From Nocardia sp. BMG51109 (GTDB lineage Bacteria; Actinomycetota; Actinomycetes; Mycobacteriales; Mycobacteriaceae), in NCBI RefSeq assembly GCF_000526215.1, contig NZ_JAFQ01000004.1, positions 1,116,001 through 1,180,000 on the forward strand: DNA of 64,000 bases, in the 5' to 3' direction. This document shows, piece after piece, positions 45,521-53,104 of this stretch; positions within the stretch are counted from its first letter, which is position 1, and every line of letters starts with the position of its first letter. The notes beneath the pieces are model-generated. The model was not told the DNA's origin. It worked only from the letters and a program-made list of their open reading frames with translations, and made no database searches. Made by a program: the position numbers and the translations under genes.

Positions 45521-45997
45521 ATGACGAACGAGACCGCCACCTACCGCGGTTGGCAGAAGCTGCCCGACAACCGGCTCGGACATGCGCTGTTCTCGCTGGG
45601 CATGGTCGCCCGGGTGCCGTACTTCGGGACGGTGGCGCCGACCGTGGTGCGGCTGGAGCCGGGCCTGTGCGAGGTCACGGCGCCGAAGTGGTTCGGCATC
45701 CGCAACCACCTGGGCACCTTCCACGCCATCGCCGCCTGCAACCTGGCCGAGGTGGCGATGGGCATGCTCAGCGAGGCCACCGTGCCGACCACGCACCGCT
45801 GGATCCCGAAGGCGATGAACGTGCGGTACCTGACCAAGGCGGAATCGGGCCTGCGCGCGGTCGCCGAGCTTCCCGAGATCCCCGACTTCGCCGCGCTCAC
45901 CGAGGGGCAGGACGTGGTGGTCCCGGTGTCGGTCTACGACAAGAAGGGTGTGGAGGTCGTGCACGCGGACATCACCACCTGGGTCACGCCGAAGTAG
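45521..45997 (+). CDS. DUF4442 hotdog-fold protein, thioesterase-like
   Basis: 158 residues. The hotdog-fold pattern of DUF4442 proteins is visible: GMVARVPYFGTVAPTVVRLEPGLCEV, IRNHLGTFHAIAACNLAEVAMGM (the substrate-side helix with the H-N-E type residues) and KAMNVRYLTKAESGLRAVAEL. Relatives are thioesterase-like and probably act on acyl-CoA or acyl-ACP. A 24-bp palindrome lies right before the start codon, so it is likely under a TetR-type repressor. It is monocistronic. Confidence 0.82.
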   Translation: MTNETATYRGWQKLPDNRLGHALFSLGMVARVPYFGTVAPTVVRLEPGLCEVTAPKWFGIRNHLGTFHAIAACNLAEVAMGMLSEATVPTTHRWIPKAMNVRYLTKAESGLRAVAELPEIPDFAALTEGQDVVVPVSVYDKKGVEVVHADITTWVTPK

Positions 45998-46039
45998 GCA
46001 GCAGTGTGTGCAAGCCCGGCAACCGGCGTACTCCCGACA

Positions 46040-46108
46040 CCGTCATTCCGGCATGCTTGTGGCCGGAATCCACTGCGGTTGATCCACGAAATGTGAATCT
46101 CGGCCGGA
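46040..46108. repeat. dispersed hairpin repeat, copy 1
   Basis: CGTCATTCCGGCATGCTTGT...GGCCGGAATC is followed within 20 bp by a partly complementary GGCCGGAAGCGCGCAGGGATGAC. The unit is shared with copies at 49039-49115 and 51387-51419. It lies between genes. Confidence 0.65.
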
Positions 46109-46262
46109 AGCGCGCAGGGATGACGTGGGGATACGGCACGGGAGACGTGCAGATACGACGCGGATGACGTGGTGATACGCCTGGATGGCGTGGGAGAGCG
46201 GGGCGGGCGCGACAGGGCCGGGAAGACCGGGCGTATATGTAGCGTTGTTCGTGCCTGATTGA

Positions 46263-47498
46263 ATGAGAACCATGAGTGCTCAGCACGTCCGGGCGGATGT
46301 CTGTGTGGTGGGACTGGGGCCGACCGGGCGGGCGCTGGCGCACCGCGCGATGCGGGCTGGACTGGATGTGGTGGCGGTGGATCCGCGGCCGGGGCGGTTG
46401 TGGCCGCCGACGTTCTCCTGCTGGGTGGACGAGTTGCCGGAGTGGCTGCCGGGCAGCGCGATCGCACAGCGGATCGAGGCGCCGGTGGTGTGGACGAAAT
46501 CCGCGCATCGCATCGAGCGGCCGTACTGTGTGCTGTCCAAACAGGGGCTGTACGAGGCGCTTTCGCTCGACGACGCGACCGTACTGGCCGGGCGGGCCGC
46601 CCGCGTGGAGCGGCATCGGGTCGACTTGCAGGACGGCAGCGCCGTCACCGCCGCGGCCGTGTTCGATACCCGGGGCCTGCCCTCCCCCGGCCCCCGCCGG
46701 ACCGCCGGCGCGCACGGCATCTTCGTCGATGCCGAGCGGGCCGCGCCGATGGTCGGCGAGGGCGAAGGGCTGCTGCTGGACTGGCGCGACGAGAACGGGG
46801 CCGGGCCCGGCGAGCCGCCGTCGTTCCTGTATTCCGTGCCGCTCGGGGACGGGACGGTGATCTTCGAGGAGACCAGCCTCGGGCTGCGCGGCGGGATGCC
46901 GCAGCACGAACTACGCCGGCGCACGCTCAATCGACTTGCCGCGCACGGCATCCGGCTGCGTGGTGACGAACCGAGCGAGGCAGCGCACTATCCGCTGGAT
47001 CAGCCGCCGCCGAAACGTGGTGCGGCGGGGCCGATTCCGTTCGGTTCCCGGGGCGGCATGATGCATCCGTGCACCGGGTACAGCGTGGCCGACTCGCTGG
47101 CGCTGGTGGACACCGCGATCGAGGCGCTGCGCACCGGCGGGGATCCGGTGGCGGCGCTGTGGCCGTGGCAGGCCCGGCTGGTGTACTGGATGCGGATGCG
47201 CGGCCTGTACGGCCTCGGCAGACTCACTACCGCGCAGTCGATCTCGATGTTCGACGCGTTCTTCACCGCCTCACCGCGCCAACAGCGCGCACTGTTGTCC
47301 GCACACGACGACTACGCACCGCTGGGCGGCGTGCTGTTCATGACCGTCGCGCGCACCTGGCCGTTCCGCTGGCGCTACGACCTGGTCGGGTGGACGAATC
47401 GAAACCGCTGGGTGGGCTACGAATACGCCCTGGCGGAAACCGAACCGAGCGTCGGCCCCGGCGATGAGGACGACGTCTCGTCCCGCCCGACAGGGTGA
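46263..47498 (+). CDS. lycopene cyclase family (CrtY-type) FAD protein
   Basis: 411 residues. The FAD-binding Rossmann motif VCVVGLGPTGRALAHRAM (about 14-31) is followed by cyclase-family landmarks: WVDELPEW near residue 55, FEETSLGLRGG (about 200) and HPCTGYSVADSLALV near 265. Lycopene beta-cyclases close the end rings of lycopene. No other carotenoid gene is in the window, so the substrate is uncertain. The ATG at 46263 has no ribosome binding site; an ATG at 46272 is an alternative. A dispersed repeat lies just upstream. Confidence 0.82.
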   Translation: MRTMSAQHVRADVCVVGLGPTGRALAHRAMRAGLDVVAVDPRPGRLWPPTFSCWVDELPEWLPGSAIAQRIEAPVVWTKSAHRIERPYCVLSKQGLYEALSLDDATVLAGRAARVERHRVDLQDGSAVTAAAVFDTRGLPSPGPRRTAGAHGIFVDAERAAPMVGEGEGLLLDWRDENGAGPGEPPSFLYSVPLGDGTVIFEETSLGLRGGMPQHELRRRTLNRLAAHGIRLRGDEPSEAAHYPLDQPPPKRGAAGPIPFGSRGGMMHPCTGYSVADSLALVDTAIEALRTGGDPVAALWPWQARLVYWMRMRGLYGLGRLTTAQSISMFDAFFTASPRQQRALLSAHDDYAPLGGVLFMTVARTWPFRWRYDLVGWTNRNRWVGYEYALAETEPSVGPGDEDDVSSRPTG

Positions 47499-47509
47499 CC
47501 CCCCTCCCA

Positions 47510-47780
47510 ACGGAGCGCCCTCGACGAGGTGCCTCCGGCTGACGGAGTGCCCGCCTGACCGGGTGCCCCGCCCGACCTGATAACCCGTTCAGCGGAGTGG
47601 CCCACCCGATGGAGCAACCCGCCCAACAGGGTGACCCGACCAACGGCATGGCTCGACCAACAAGGTGACCCGACCAACGGGGTGGCTCGCCCAACGGAGT
47701 GACCCGCCCAACGAGGTTCCCCCGACGGAGTGACCCGCCCAACGAGGTTCCCCCGACGGAGTGACCCGCCTGACGGGTGA
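47510..47780. repeat. degenerate 17-bp/14-bp tandem repeat array between convergent genes
   Basis: Units such as GTGACCCGACCAACGGG, GTGGCTCGCCCAACGGA and GTGACCCGCCCAACGAG alternate with GTTCCCCCGACGGA. One 31-bp pair (starting 47697 and 47728) is exactly duplicated. The left part (47510-47600) is more diverged. It fills the whole gap between the cyclase and SDR stops and contains no gene. Confidence 0.75.
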
Positions 47781-47816
47781 CGACCGGCCCCTGATTTCAG
47801 GTCCCTTCGGCCGCCC

Positions 47817-48860
47817 TCAGACCCAGTTCTCCGTCCAGTACTTCCAGATGACCGGGGCGTAGGCGGCGAGCGGGGGGACCCGGATATCGGTGTCGGCCAG
47901 GGCCTCGGCGGTGTTGCGGCTGTCGAACCAGCAGCCGAATTCGCTGTGCGCCAGGATTTCCGGTGGTACGCCGATCTTCGGCAGCGCCCAGCCGATGCCG
48001 GGGAGCCGCCGCACCATGTCGAGGGTCTGTTTCGGCATCACCTCCACCAGGTGCGGCGCACCGGCCTGGTCGGCGAACAGGTTGAGCACGTCGGCCGCGC
48101 TCTGCCGGCGCGGATCGACCAGGTGGAAGGTGCTGCCCGGCGGGGCCGGCGCGTGCGCGATGTGGTCGAGTGCCCGGGTCACGAAATCGACCGGCACCAT
48201 ATTGGTTTCGCCGAGCTTCGGCACCATCAACGGCAGGATCCGGGGCAGCTGGGCCGCCATGCGCAGCAACCGGAAGAAGTGGTACGGCCCGCTGATGCGG
48301 TCGATCTCGCCGGTGCGGGAGTGGCCGAGCACGATCGAGGGCCGGTAGATGCGCCACGGCACCCGTGTCTGCTCGCGGACGGTCCGCTCGGCCTCGAACG
48401 CCGCGCGCTGATAGGGCATCGGCAGCCGCTGCCCCACGTCGACCATGTCCTCGGTGAACAGCCCCTCCGCCGCACCGGCCACATCGACCGTCGAAACATG
48501 ATGCAGCGCACCGGCTTCCAACCGCTCGGCGACCTCCAGCACGGCACGGGTGGGCGCCCCAGCGGCGGCGCCGCTCTTCGGCTCGGCGCCCGGCCCGGCG
48601 GCAAGGTGGAACACGTGGTCGATCGAACCGCGGTGCACCGCAAGCCAATCCGGCTCGATACCGAGACCGGGCGCGCTCGGATCGCCGCGCACCGGGCGCA
48701 CCCGGTCGCCACCCACCCACTCCCGCGAGCATCGATCGAAGCGATGCGCTTCGTCGGCGCCTGGCCGCACCAGCACGTACACGTCGTCGCTACGTTTCAG
48801 CAATTCTGGAACCAGGTGACGGCCGATCCACCCGGTTGCCCCGGTAACCAGGTAAGTCAT
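47817..48860 (-). CDS. extended SDR-family NAD(P)-dependent oxidoreductase-like protein
   Basis: 347 residues from ATG 48860. The Rossmann motif TGATGWIGRHL (about 6-16) and VFHLAA mark an extended SDR. The active-site Tyr is in MPYQRAAFEAER, where the usual YxxxK reads YQRAA, so the catalytic Lys is replaced by Ala. Further on are WRIYRPSIVLGHSRTGEIDRISGPYHF and TFHLVDPRRQSAADVLNLFAD, as in acyl-reductase or isomerase-like SDRs. The last 60 residues (PKIGVPPEILAHSEFGCWFDSRNT) resemble the C-terminal region of NAD-dependent epimerases acting on lipids. Whether it is active is doubtful. Confidence 0.78.
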   Translation of the reverse strand: MTYLVTGATGWIGRHLVPELLKRSDDVYVLVRPGADEAHRFDRCSREWVGGDRVRPVRGDPSAPGLGIEPDWLAVHRGSIDHVFHLAAGPGAEPKSGAAAGAPTRAVLEVAERLEAGALHHVSTVDVAGAAEGLFTEDMVDVGQRLPMPYQRAAFEAERTVREQTRVPWRIYRPSIVLGHSRTGEIDRISGPYHFFRLLRMAAQLPRILPLMVPKLGETNMVPVDFVTRALDHIAHAPAPPGSTFHLVDPRRQSAADVLNLFADQAGAPHLVEVMPKQTLDMVRRLPGIGWALPKIGVPPEILAHSEFGCWFDSRNTAEALADTDIRVPPLAAYAPVIWKYWTENWV

Positions 48861-49191
48861 GGACGTCAGCGTAACGCGCCAGGGTGGACACGCCGGGTAA
48901 GACGATTGCGAGTAATTCGCTGTGCCACGGGATTTTGTCGCGGACGGGGCGTTTGCCACTGCGGCGGCAGTACCCCGGTGCTGCACCCTGCCGGCCACCC
49001 GCACCAACCATTCGCTGCTGGTACTGCAACATCGCCTCCGTCATTCCGGCGTGCTTTCGGCCGGAATCCCACAGGTCCTGGCGATGGATCCCGGCCGAAA
49101 GCACGCCGGGACGACGAACGTGAGCAGTCCCGCCGGGATGACCGAAGCGGTCACCCCGGGATGCCGGACGCGGTGACGAGTGACGTCGCAG
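48861..49191. other. intergenic region dominated by the dispersed hairpin repeat
   Basis: It contains repeat copy 2 and, to its right, a weaker echo (GCCGGGATGACCG ... GGTCACCCCGGGATGCCGG at 49133-49171). No gene is supported. Confidence 0.5.
49039..49115. repeat. dispersed hairpin repeat, copy 2 (paired inverted units)
   Basis: A unit CGTCATTCCGGCGTGCTTTC-GGCCGGAATCC is followed 12 bp later by its near-exact reverse complement (GGATCCCGGCCGAAAGCACG-CCGGGACGAC), so the RNA or single-stranded DNA could form a long hairpin. Confidence 0.75.
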
Positions 49192-49983
49192 CTAGCTGAA
49201 CACCGCCTTGCGCTTCTGCAGCATGGCGGTGGTGCCCTCGACGAAGTCCGGGGACTGTAGCAGTTCGACCTGGCCGGTCGTCTCGGCGGCGAGGGCGGCG
49301 TCGAGCGAGTTCAGGGCGGCCCGGTTGAGCGCGCGCTTGGTCAGTTCGAGGGCGCGGCGCGGGCCGGCCGCCAGCTTCGCCGCGACGGCCTCCACCTTGG
49401 CATCCAGGTCCTGGGCGGGCAGCACGCCGGTGAGCAGGCCGTGGCTCTTCGCCTCGGTCGCGGGCAGCCGCTCGCCGAGCAGCGCCAGCTCGGCGGCCAG
49501 CGGGCGACCGGCGGCCGCCGCGACCATGGCGGCGGCACCGCCGTCGGGCATCAGGCCGATGTTGATGAAGGCCAGCAGCAGATACGAATCGTCGGCGGCG
49601 TAGGTGAGATCGCCGGCCAGCGCGAGCGCCACACCGATGCCGGCGGCGGCTCCCCGGATCCGCGTGACCACCGGGACCGGCGCGTCCACGATCGCGCGGA
49701 TCAGCCGGCCGGCCGCCGCCATCGTCATCGCGGGAGTGACGCCGCGCTGGGCCTCGGCAGCGGCGGCGGCGAGGTCGGCGCCGGTGCAGAAGTCATCCCC
49801 TTCGCCGGTGAGCACGATCGCGCGCACCGCATCGTCGGCGGCCGCCGCCAGGAAGGTGTCGCCGAGCGCGACCATGGTGTCGTAACCGATGGCATTCTTG
49901 CGCTTGGGGTTGGTGATCGTGACCCGCAGCACCGCGCCGTCGTGGACGGCGGTGAATCCGGTCGTGTGGTCGGTGGTGCTCAT
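49192..49983 (-). CDS. enoyl-CoA hydratase/isomerase family protein
   Basis: 263 residues of the crotonase superfamily. The oxyanion-hole segments are GDDFCTGADLAAAAAE (about 65-80) and RIRGAAAGIGVALALAGDLTYAADDSY (about 104-130), followed by FINIGLMPDGGAA. Family members hydrate or isomerise 2-enoyl-CoA esters; the exact substrate is unclear. It is divergent from the double-TetR regulator at 50115, across two GTGGTTAACTT direct repeats, and is the obvious candidate target. Confidence 0.88.
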   Translation of the reverse strand: MSTTDHTTGFTAVHDGAVLRVTITNPKRKNAIGYDTMVALGDTFLAAAADDAVRAIVLTGEGDDFCTGADLAAAAAEAQRGVTPAMTMAAAGRLIRAIVDAPVPVVTRIRGAAAGIGVALALAGDLTYAADDSYLLLAFINIGLMPDGGAAAMVAAAAGRPLAAELALLGERLPATEAKSHGLLTGVLPAQDLDAKVEAVAAKLAAGPRRALELTKRALNRAALNSLDAALAAETTGQVELLQSPDFVEGTTAMLQKRKAVFS

Positions 49984-50030
49984 GGCAACTCTCCAGTGGT
50001 GACCGCCAGCGCTGCAGCGCCGCGAGAATC

Positions 50031-50060
50031 GTGGTTAACTTTGCGAATTGTGGTTAACTT
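50031..50060. promoter_or_regulatory. direct repeats GTGGTTAACTT in the divergent promoter region
   Basis: Two exact 11-bp copies (50031-50041 and 50050-50060), 19 bp apart start to start, followed by a weaker AGGTTGACTT. They lie 48 bp from the enoyl-CoA hydratase start and 55 bp from the regulator start. They are a likely binding site for the two-headed TetR protein. Confidence 0.6.
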
Positions 50061-50114
50061 AGGTTGACTTGTCCGGCGCTGTCAACAACGGCGGCACGGC
50101 AGAAGGAGAGGTAT

Positions 50115-51380
50115 ATGGTCGCGGAACGCAGCGAGGCGGGCCTCGCTTCCGCGCGACCGGACGGCCCGCCCACCGGTCGCGGCGAGCGCCGCAACCCGGT
50201 CCAGCGGCGACCGAAGAACCGAAAGGCGCAGATCGTCCGGGTCGCGGCGCGCGCATTCAGCGAGCGCGGCTACCACCCGGTCGGGGTCGACGAGATCGCG
50301 GCCGAGGTCGGCATCTCCGGCCCCGCCCTGTACCGCCACTTCACCAACAAGTACGCGCTGCTGGTGGCCGCCGCCGAGGCCGGCGCACAACAGCTGCTCG
50401 ACGTCGCCCAGGCCGCCGACGACCCGCGGCTGGATCCGGAATCGCGGCTCACCGCGCTGGTCCGGGCGCTGGCCGAGCACACCATCGAAGTGCGCCGCGA
50501 GGGCGGGCTGTACCGATGGGAGCGCCGGTATCTGGAGTCGGCGGACCGCGGCCGCATCCGGGTGATCTACGCCGGGCTGCATCGAACGGTGGAGAACGCG
50601 ATCGCCCCGCTGCGGCCCGACGCCTCCGACACCGACGTCCAGATCCTGGGCACCGCCATGCTCGGCGCGATCGGCAGCATCACCGCGCACCGCACCGCGC
50701 TGTCCGGCTCGCGGCTCACCGATCTGCTGCTGGACATCTGCCGGGCGATCCTGCACACCGAACTGCCCGCGCCGCCCGCTCGGCCGGCGACCGAATCGGC
50801 GGTACGCGGGCTGCCGCTGAGCAGCAAGCGCGAACAGCTGCTCACCGAGGCGATCCGGATCTTCGGCCGGCAGGGGTACCACGAGGCCAGCATCGAGGAG
50901 ATCGGCGCGGCGGTGGGCATCAACGCCTCCAGCGTCTACCGCTACTTCACCAGCAAGTCGGACCTGCTGGCCGCGGCGTTCCACCGCACCGGCGAGCGGG
51001 TCGCGATCGCCAACTCCGAGGCGCTGGCCGAGGCGACCGGCCGGGCGGATGCCGCGCTGCGCATCGCCGCCCGCTTCGCCCGGCTCACCTTCACCATGCC
51101 GGAGATCCTGCCGGTGTACTTCGCCGAATTCTCCAATCTGCCCGCCGCCGAACAGCACCGGCTGCGCTCGATCCAGCGCCAGAACGTGCTGGAGTGGGCG
51201 CACCTGCTGGACGGCGACCAGGCCGAGGCCCGCTTCCGCGTGCACGCCGCGATCGCCCAGGTGGTCGACGTCGGCCGCCGCATGCGCTTCGACACCCGTC
51301 CGGAGAGCCTGGAGCGGATGCAGGCGCTGATGAAGGCGGTGCTGCTGGGCCCCGATTCGCCGGACGACTCGGCCCGCTGA
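50115..51380 (+). CDS. tandem double TetR-family regulator (Mce3R-like architecture)
   Basis: 421 residues, twice the usual TetR length. Two complete TetR helix-turn-helix domains are present in one chain: KAQIVRVAARAFSERGYHPVGVDEIAAEVGISGPALYRHF (about 39-78) and KREQLLTEAIRIFGRQGYHEASIEEIGAAVGINASSVYRYF (about 238-278), each followed by a helical ligand-binding half. Mce3R of M. tuberculosis has this rare layout and controls lipid-metabolism genes. The start has AGAAGGAGAGG upstream. The divergent enoyl-CoA hydratase and the spaced direct repeats suggest control of fatty acid or steroid degradation. Confidence 0.88.
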   Translation: MVAERSEAGLASARPDGPPTGRGERRNPVQRRPKNRKAQIVRVAARAFSERGYHPVGVDEIAAEVGISGPALYRHFTNKYALLVAAAEAGAQQLLDVAQAADDPRLDPESRLTALVRALAEHTIEVRREGGLYRWERRYLESADRGRIRVIYAGLHRTVENAIAPLRPDASDTDVQILGTAMLGAIGSITAHRTALSGSRLTDLLLDICRAILHTELPAPPARPATESAVRGLPLSSKREQLLTEAIRIFGRQGYHEASIEEIGAAVGINASSVYRYFTSKSDLLAAAFHRTGERVAIANSEALAEATGRADAALRIAARFARLTFTMPEILPVYFAEFSNLPAAEQHRLRSIQRQNVLEWAHLLDGDQAEARFRVHAAIAQVVDVGRRMRFDTRPESLERMQALMKAVLLGPDSPDDSAR

Positions 51381-51386
51381 ATCGCC

Positions 51387-51419
51387 GTCATCCCGGCATG
51401 CTTTCGGCCGGGATCTCGC
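51387..51419. repeat. dispersed hairpin repeat, copy 3
   Basis: A single unit (CGTCATCCCGGCATGCTTTC then GGCCGGGATCTC) between the stop codons of the TetR and ABC permease genes. It is itself partly self-complementary and may terminate transcription. Confidence 0.65.
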
Positions 51420-51425
51420 GGTAAC

Positions 51426-52295
51426 TCAGGCGGTCTCGGCGGCGCGGCGGTAGCCGCGGACGGCCGGGTAGGCGAACACCACGATGATGCCGACGAGCCA
51501 GATCAGGGTCTTCACCAGCGGCTCGGCGATCGGGCCGTCGTAGGCCAGGCCCTTCATCGCGTCGACGGCCGTACTCATCGGCTGATTCTCGACCGTGGAC
51601 CGCAGCCATGCCGGATAGGCGAACGTCGGCACGAATCCGGAGTTGAAGAACATCAGCAGCGTGGTGAACATGCTGATGCTGGTCACCAGCACGATTCCGT
51701 CGGAGACCGTCGCGAGCGCCGTCACCATGACCGCGAAGGCCAGCCCGAACAGGACCGGAAGGGCCACCATCGCCACGGAGGCGAGCGGTCCGTACCAGAA
51801 CCGGAACCCGATGCACACCCCGACCGCGATGACGCCCAACGTGGTGACGAAGACCCGGATGACCTCGGCCAGCAGCCGCCCGGTGAGCCCGGCGGCGCGG
51901 TGGGTCGGCATCGTCCAGAACCGGCTGAGCAGCCCGGACCGTTTCTCGTTCTTGAAGCCCAGCGCGCTCACGATCGCCCCCGCCATCGCTGCCACCAGGC
52001 TGATCATCGGCACGTAGCCGTACACCGCGGGCGCCCCGGTGGCCCGCTCCACCGAATCGCCCAGGACCACCCGCAGCATCAGCAGCATCAGCAGCGGATA
52101 GACCATCGACTGGATGGTGGTCGCGGGATCGCGCGTCCACACCATCAGCAGCCGCTTGCACTGAATCAGGCTGTGCCGCAGCCAGACCGCGGCCGAACCC
52201 TCCGACTGCGGGGGCGCGACCGGCAGCGTGAGGTTGCGCGCCGTCGACCGTCCGTTTTCGGTAGCCCGACTCGTACTCGTCTCCACCTTGGTCAC
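51426..52295 (-). CDS. ABC-2 type transporter permease (DrrC-like)
   Basis: 289 residues from a GTG at 52295 overlapping the preceding stop (GTGA). A 35-residue soluble tail precedes six membrane helices typical of ABC-2 permeases, with QCKRLLMVWTRDPATTIQSMVYPLLMLLMLRVV at the first, and SISMFTTLLMFFNSGFVPTFAYPAWLRSTVENQPMSTAVDAMKGL (the conserved ABC-2 signature region) near 200-245. With the next two genes it makes a Drr-type exporter for lipids or drugs. In mycobacteria DrrABC exports phthiocerol dimycocerosates. The substrate here is unknown. Confidence 0.87.
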   Translation of the reverse strand: MTKVETSTSRATENGRSTARNLTLPVAPPQSEGSAAVWLRHSLIQCKRLLMVWTRDPATTIQSMVYPLLMLLMLRVVLGDSVERATGAPAVYGYVPMISLVAAMAGAIVSALGFKNEKRSGLLSRFWTMPTHRAAGLTGRLLAEVIRVFVTTLGVIAVGVCIGFRFWYGPLASVAMVALPVLFGLAFAVMVTALATVSDGIVLVTSISMFTTLLMFFNSGFVPTFAYPAWLRSTVENQPMSTAVDAMKGLAYDGPIAEPLVKTLIWLVGIIVVFAYPAVRGYRRAAETA

Positions 52296-53104
52296 GACCG
52301 TCTCACACTCGCCCAGATCGCCGCCGGCACGAACACCACCGTCAGACCGCCCAGCCAGACCAGCGGCACCCACAGCACGTCCCAGGTCACCCCGCCCTGC
52401 GCCATATCTCGCATGGCATAGGAGAACTGCGTGATCGGCTGATTGCGCACGAACGGCCGGATCCACATCGGGAAGCCGATTTCCGGCACGAATCCGCACG
52501 ACAGCATGCCGAAGATCAGCGTCGGCAGCGTCAGGGCCTGGCTCAGCGATTCCGGACTCTTGGTGAGGCTGCCCAGCGCGTCCGCCCCGATCGCCAGGAC
52601 CGTGCCGACCGCCAGCGAGAAGAGGCAGAACAGCACCGCCTGCTCGAATCCGGCGATGAACCGGAACCCGATGACGTAGCCGAAGAACAGCGCGGCGATC
52701 AGCGAGACCACCGAGCGCACCAGCCCGGCCGAGATCCGCGACAGCAGCGGCACCAGCGATCCGATCGGCATGGTCCGCAGCCGGTCGCTGAGGCCGGTCA
52801 GCGATTCGGTGGCCGCCAGCTGCGCGTTCGACATCATCGTGAACGACATGGTCTGCAACACGATGATCGGCATGACGAACTGCGCGTAGTCGATGCCGAT
52901 GAAGTTCATCGTGTACCGCAGCGGCAGGTAGAACCCGACGGTGAACACCAGCGGCGCGATCACCGCGACGATCAGTTCGCCCTTGGTCACCATCGTGCGC
53001 ACGGTTCGCCCGCACAGCGCCCGCCACTGGGCGAAATTCGACGGTCGCGCGTCCGGTAACCGGTGTCCGAACAGACGGCCGACGTCGGCCACGAGCTCAG
53101 CCAT
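52292..53104 (-). CDS. ABC-2 type transporter permease (DrrB-like)
   Basis: 270 residues, six predicted helices. RTMVTKGELIVAVIAPLVFTVGFYLPLRYTMNFIGIDYAQFVMPIIVLQ covers the first two; the signature region is LPTLIFGMLSCGFVPEIGFPMWIRPFVRNQPITQFSYAMRDMAQG (about 187-230). The ATG at 53104 overlaps the ATPase stop by eight bases, so the three subunits are translationally coupled. Confidence 0.87.
   Translation of the reverse strand: MAELVADVGRLFGHRLPDARPSNFAQWRALCGRTVRTMVTKGELIVAVIAPLVFTVGFYLPLRYTMNFIGIDYAQFVMPIIVLQTMSFTMMSNAQLAATESLTGLSDRLRTMPIGSLVPLLSRISAGLVRSVVSLIAALFFGYVIGFRFIAGFEQAVLFCLFSLAVGTVLAIGADALGSLTKSPESLSQALTLPTLIFGMLSCGFVPEIGFPMWIRPFVRNQPITQFSYAMRDMAQGGVTWDVLWVPLVWLGGLTVVFVPAAIWASVRRS

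Noticed and set aside
47510..47780. Possible CRISPR array
   Set aside because: The units are adjacent with no unique spacers, the period is 14-17 bp, and no cas gene is present.
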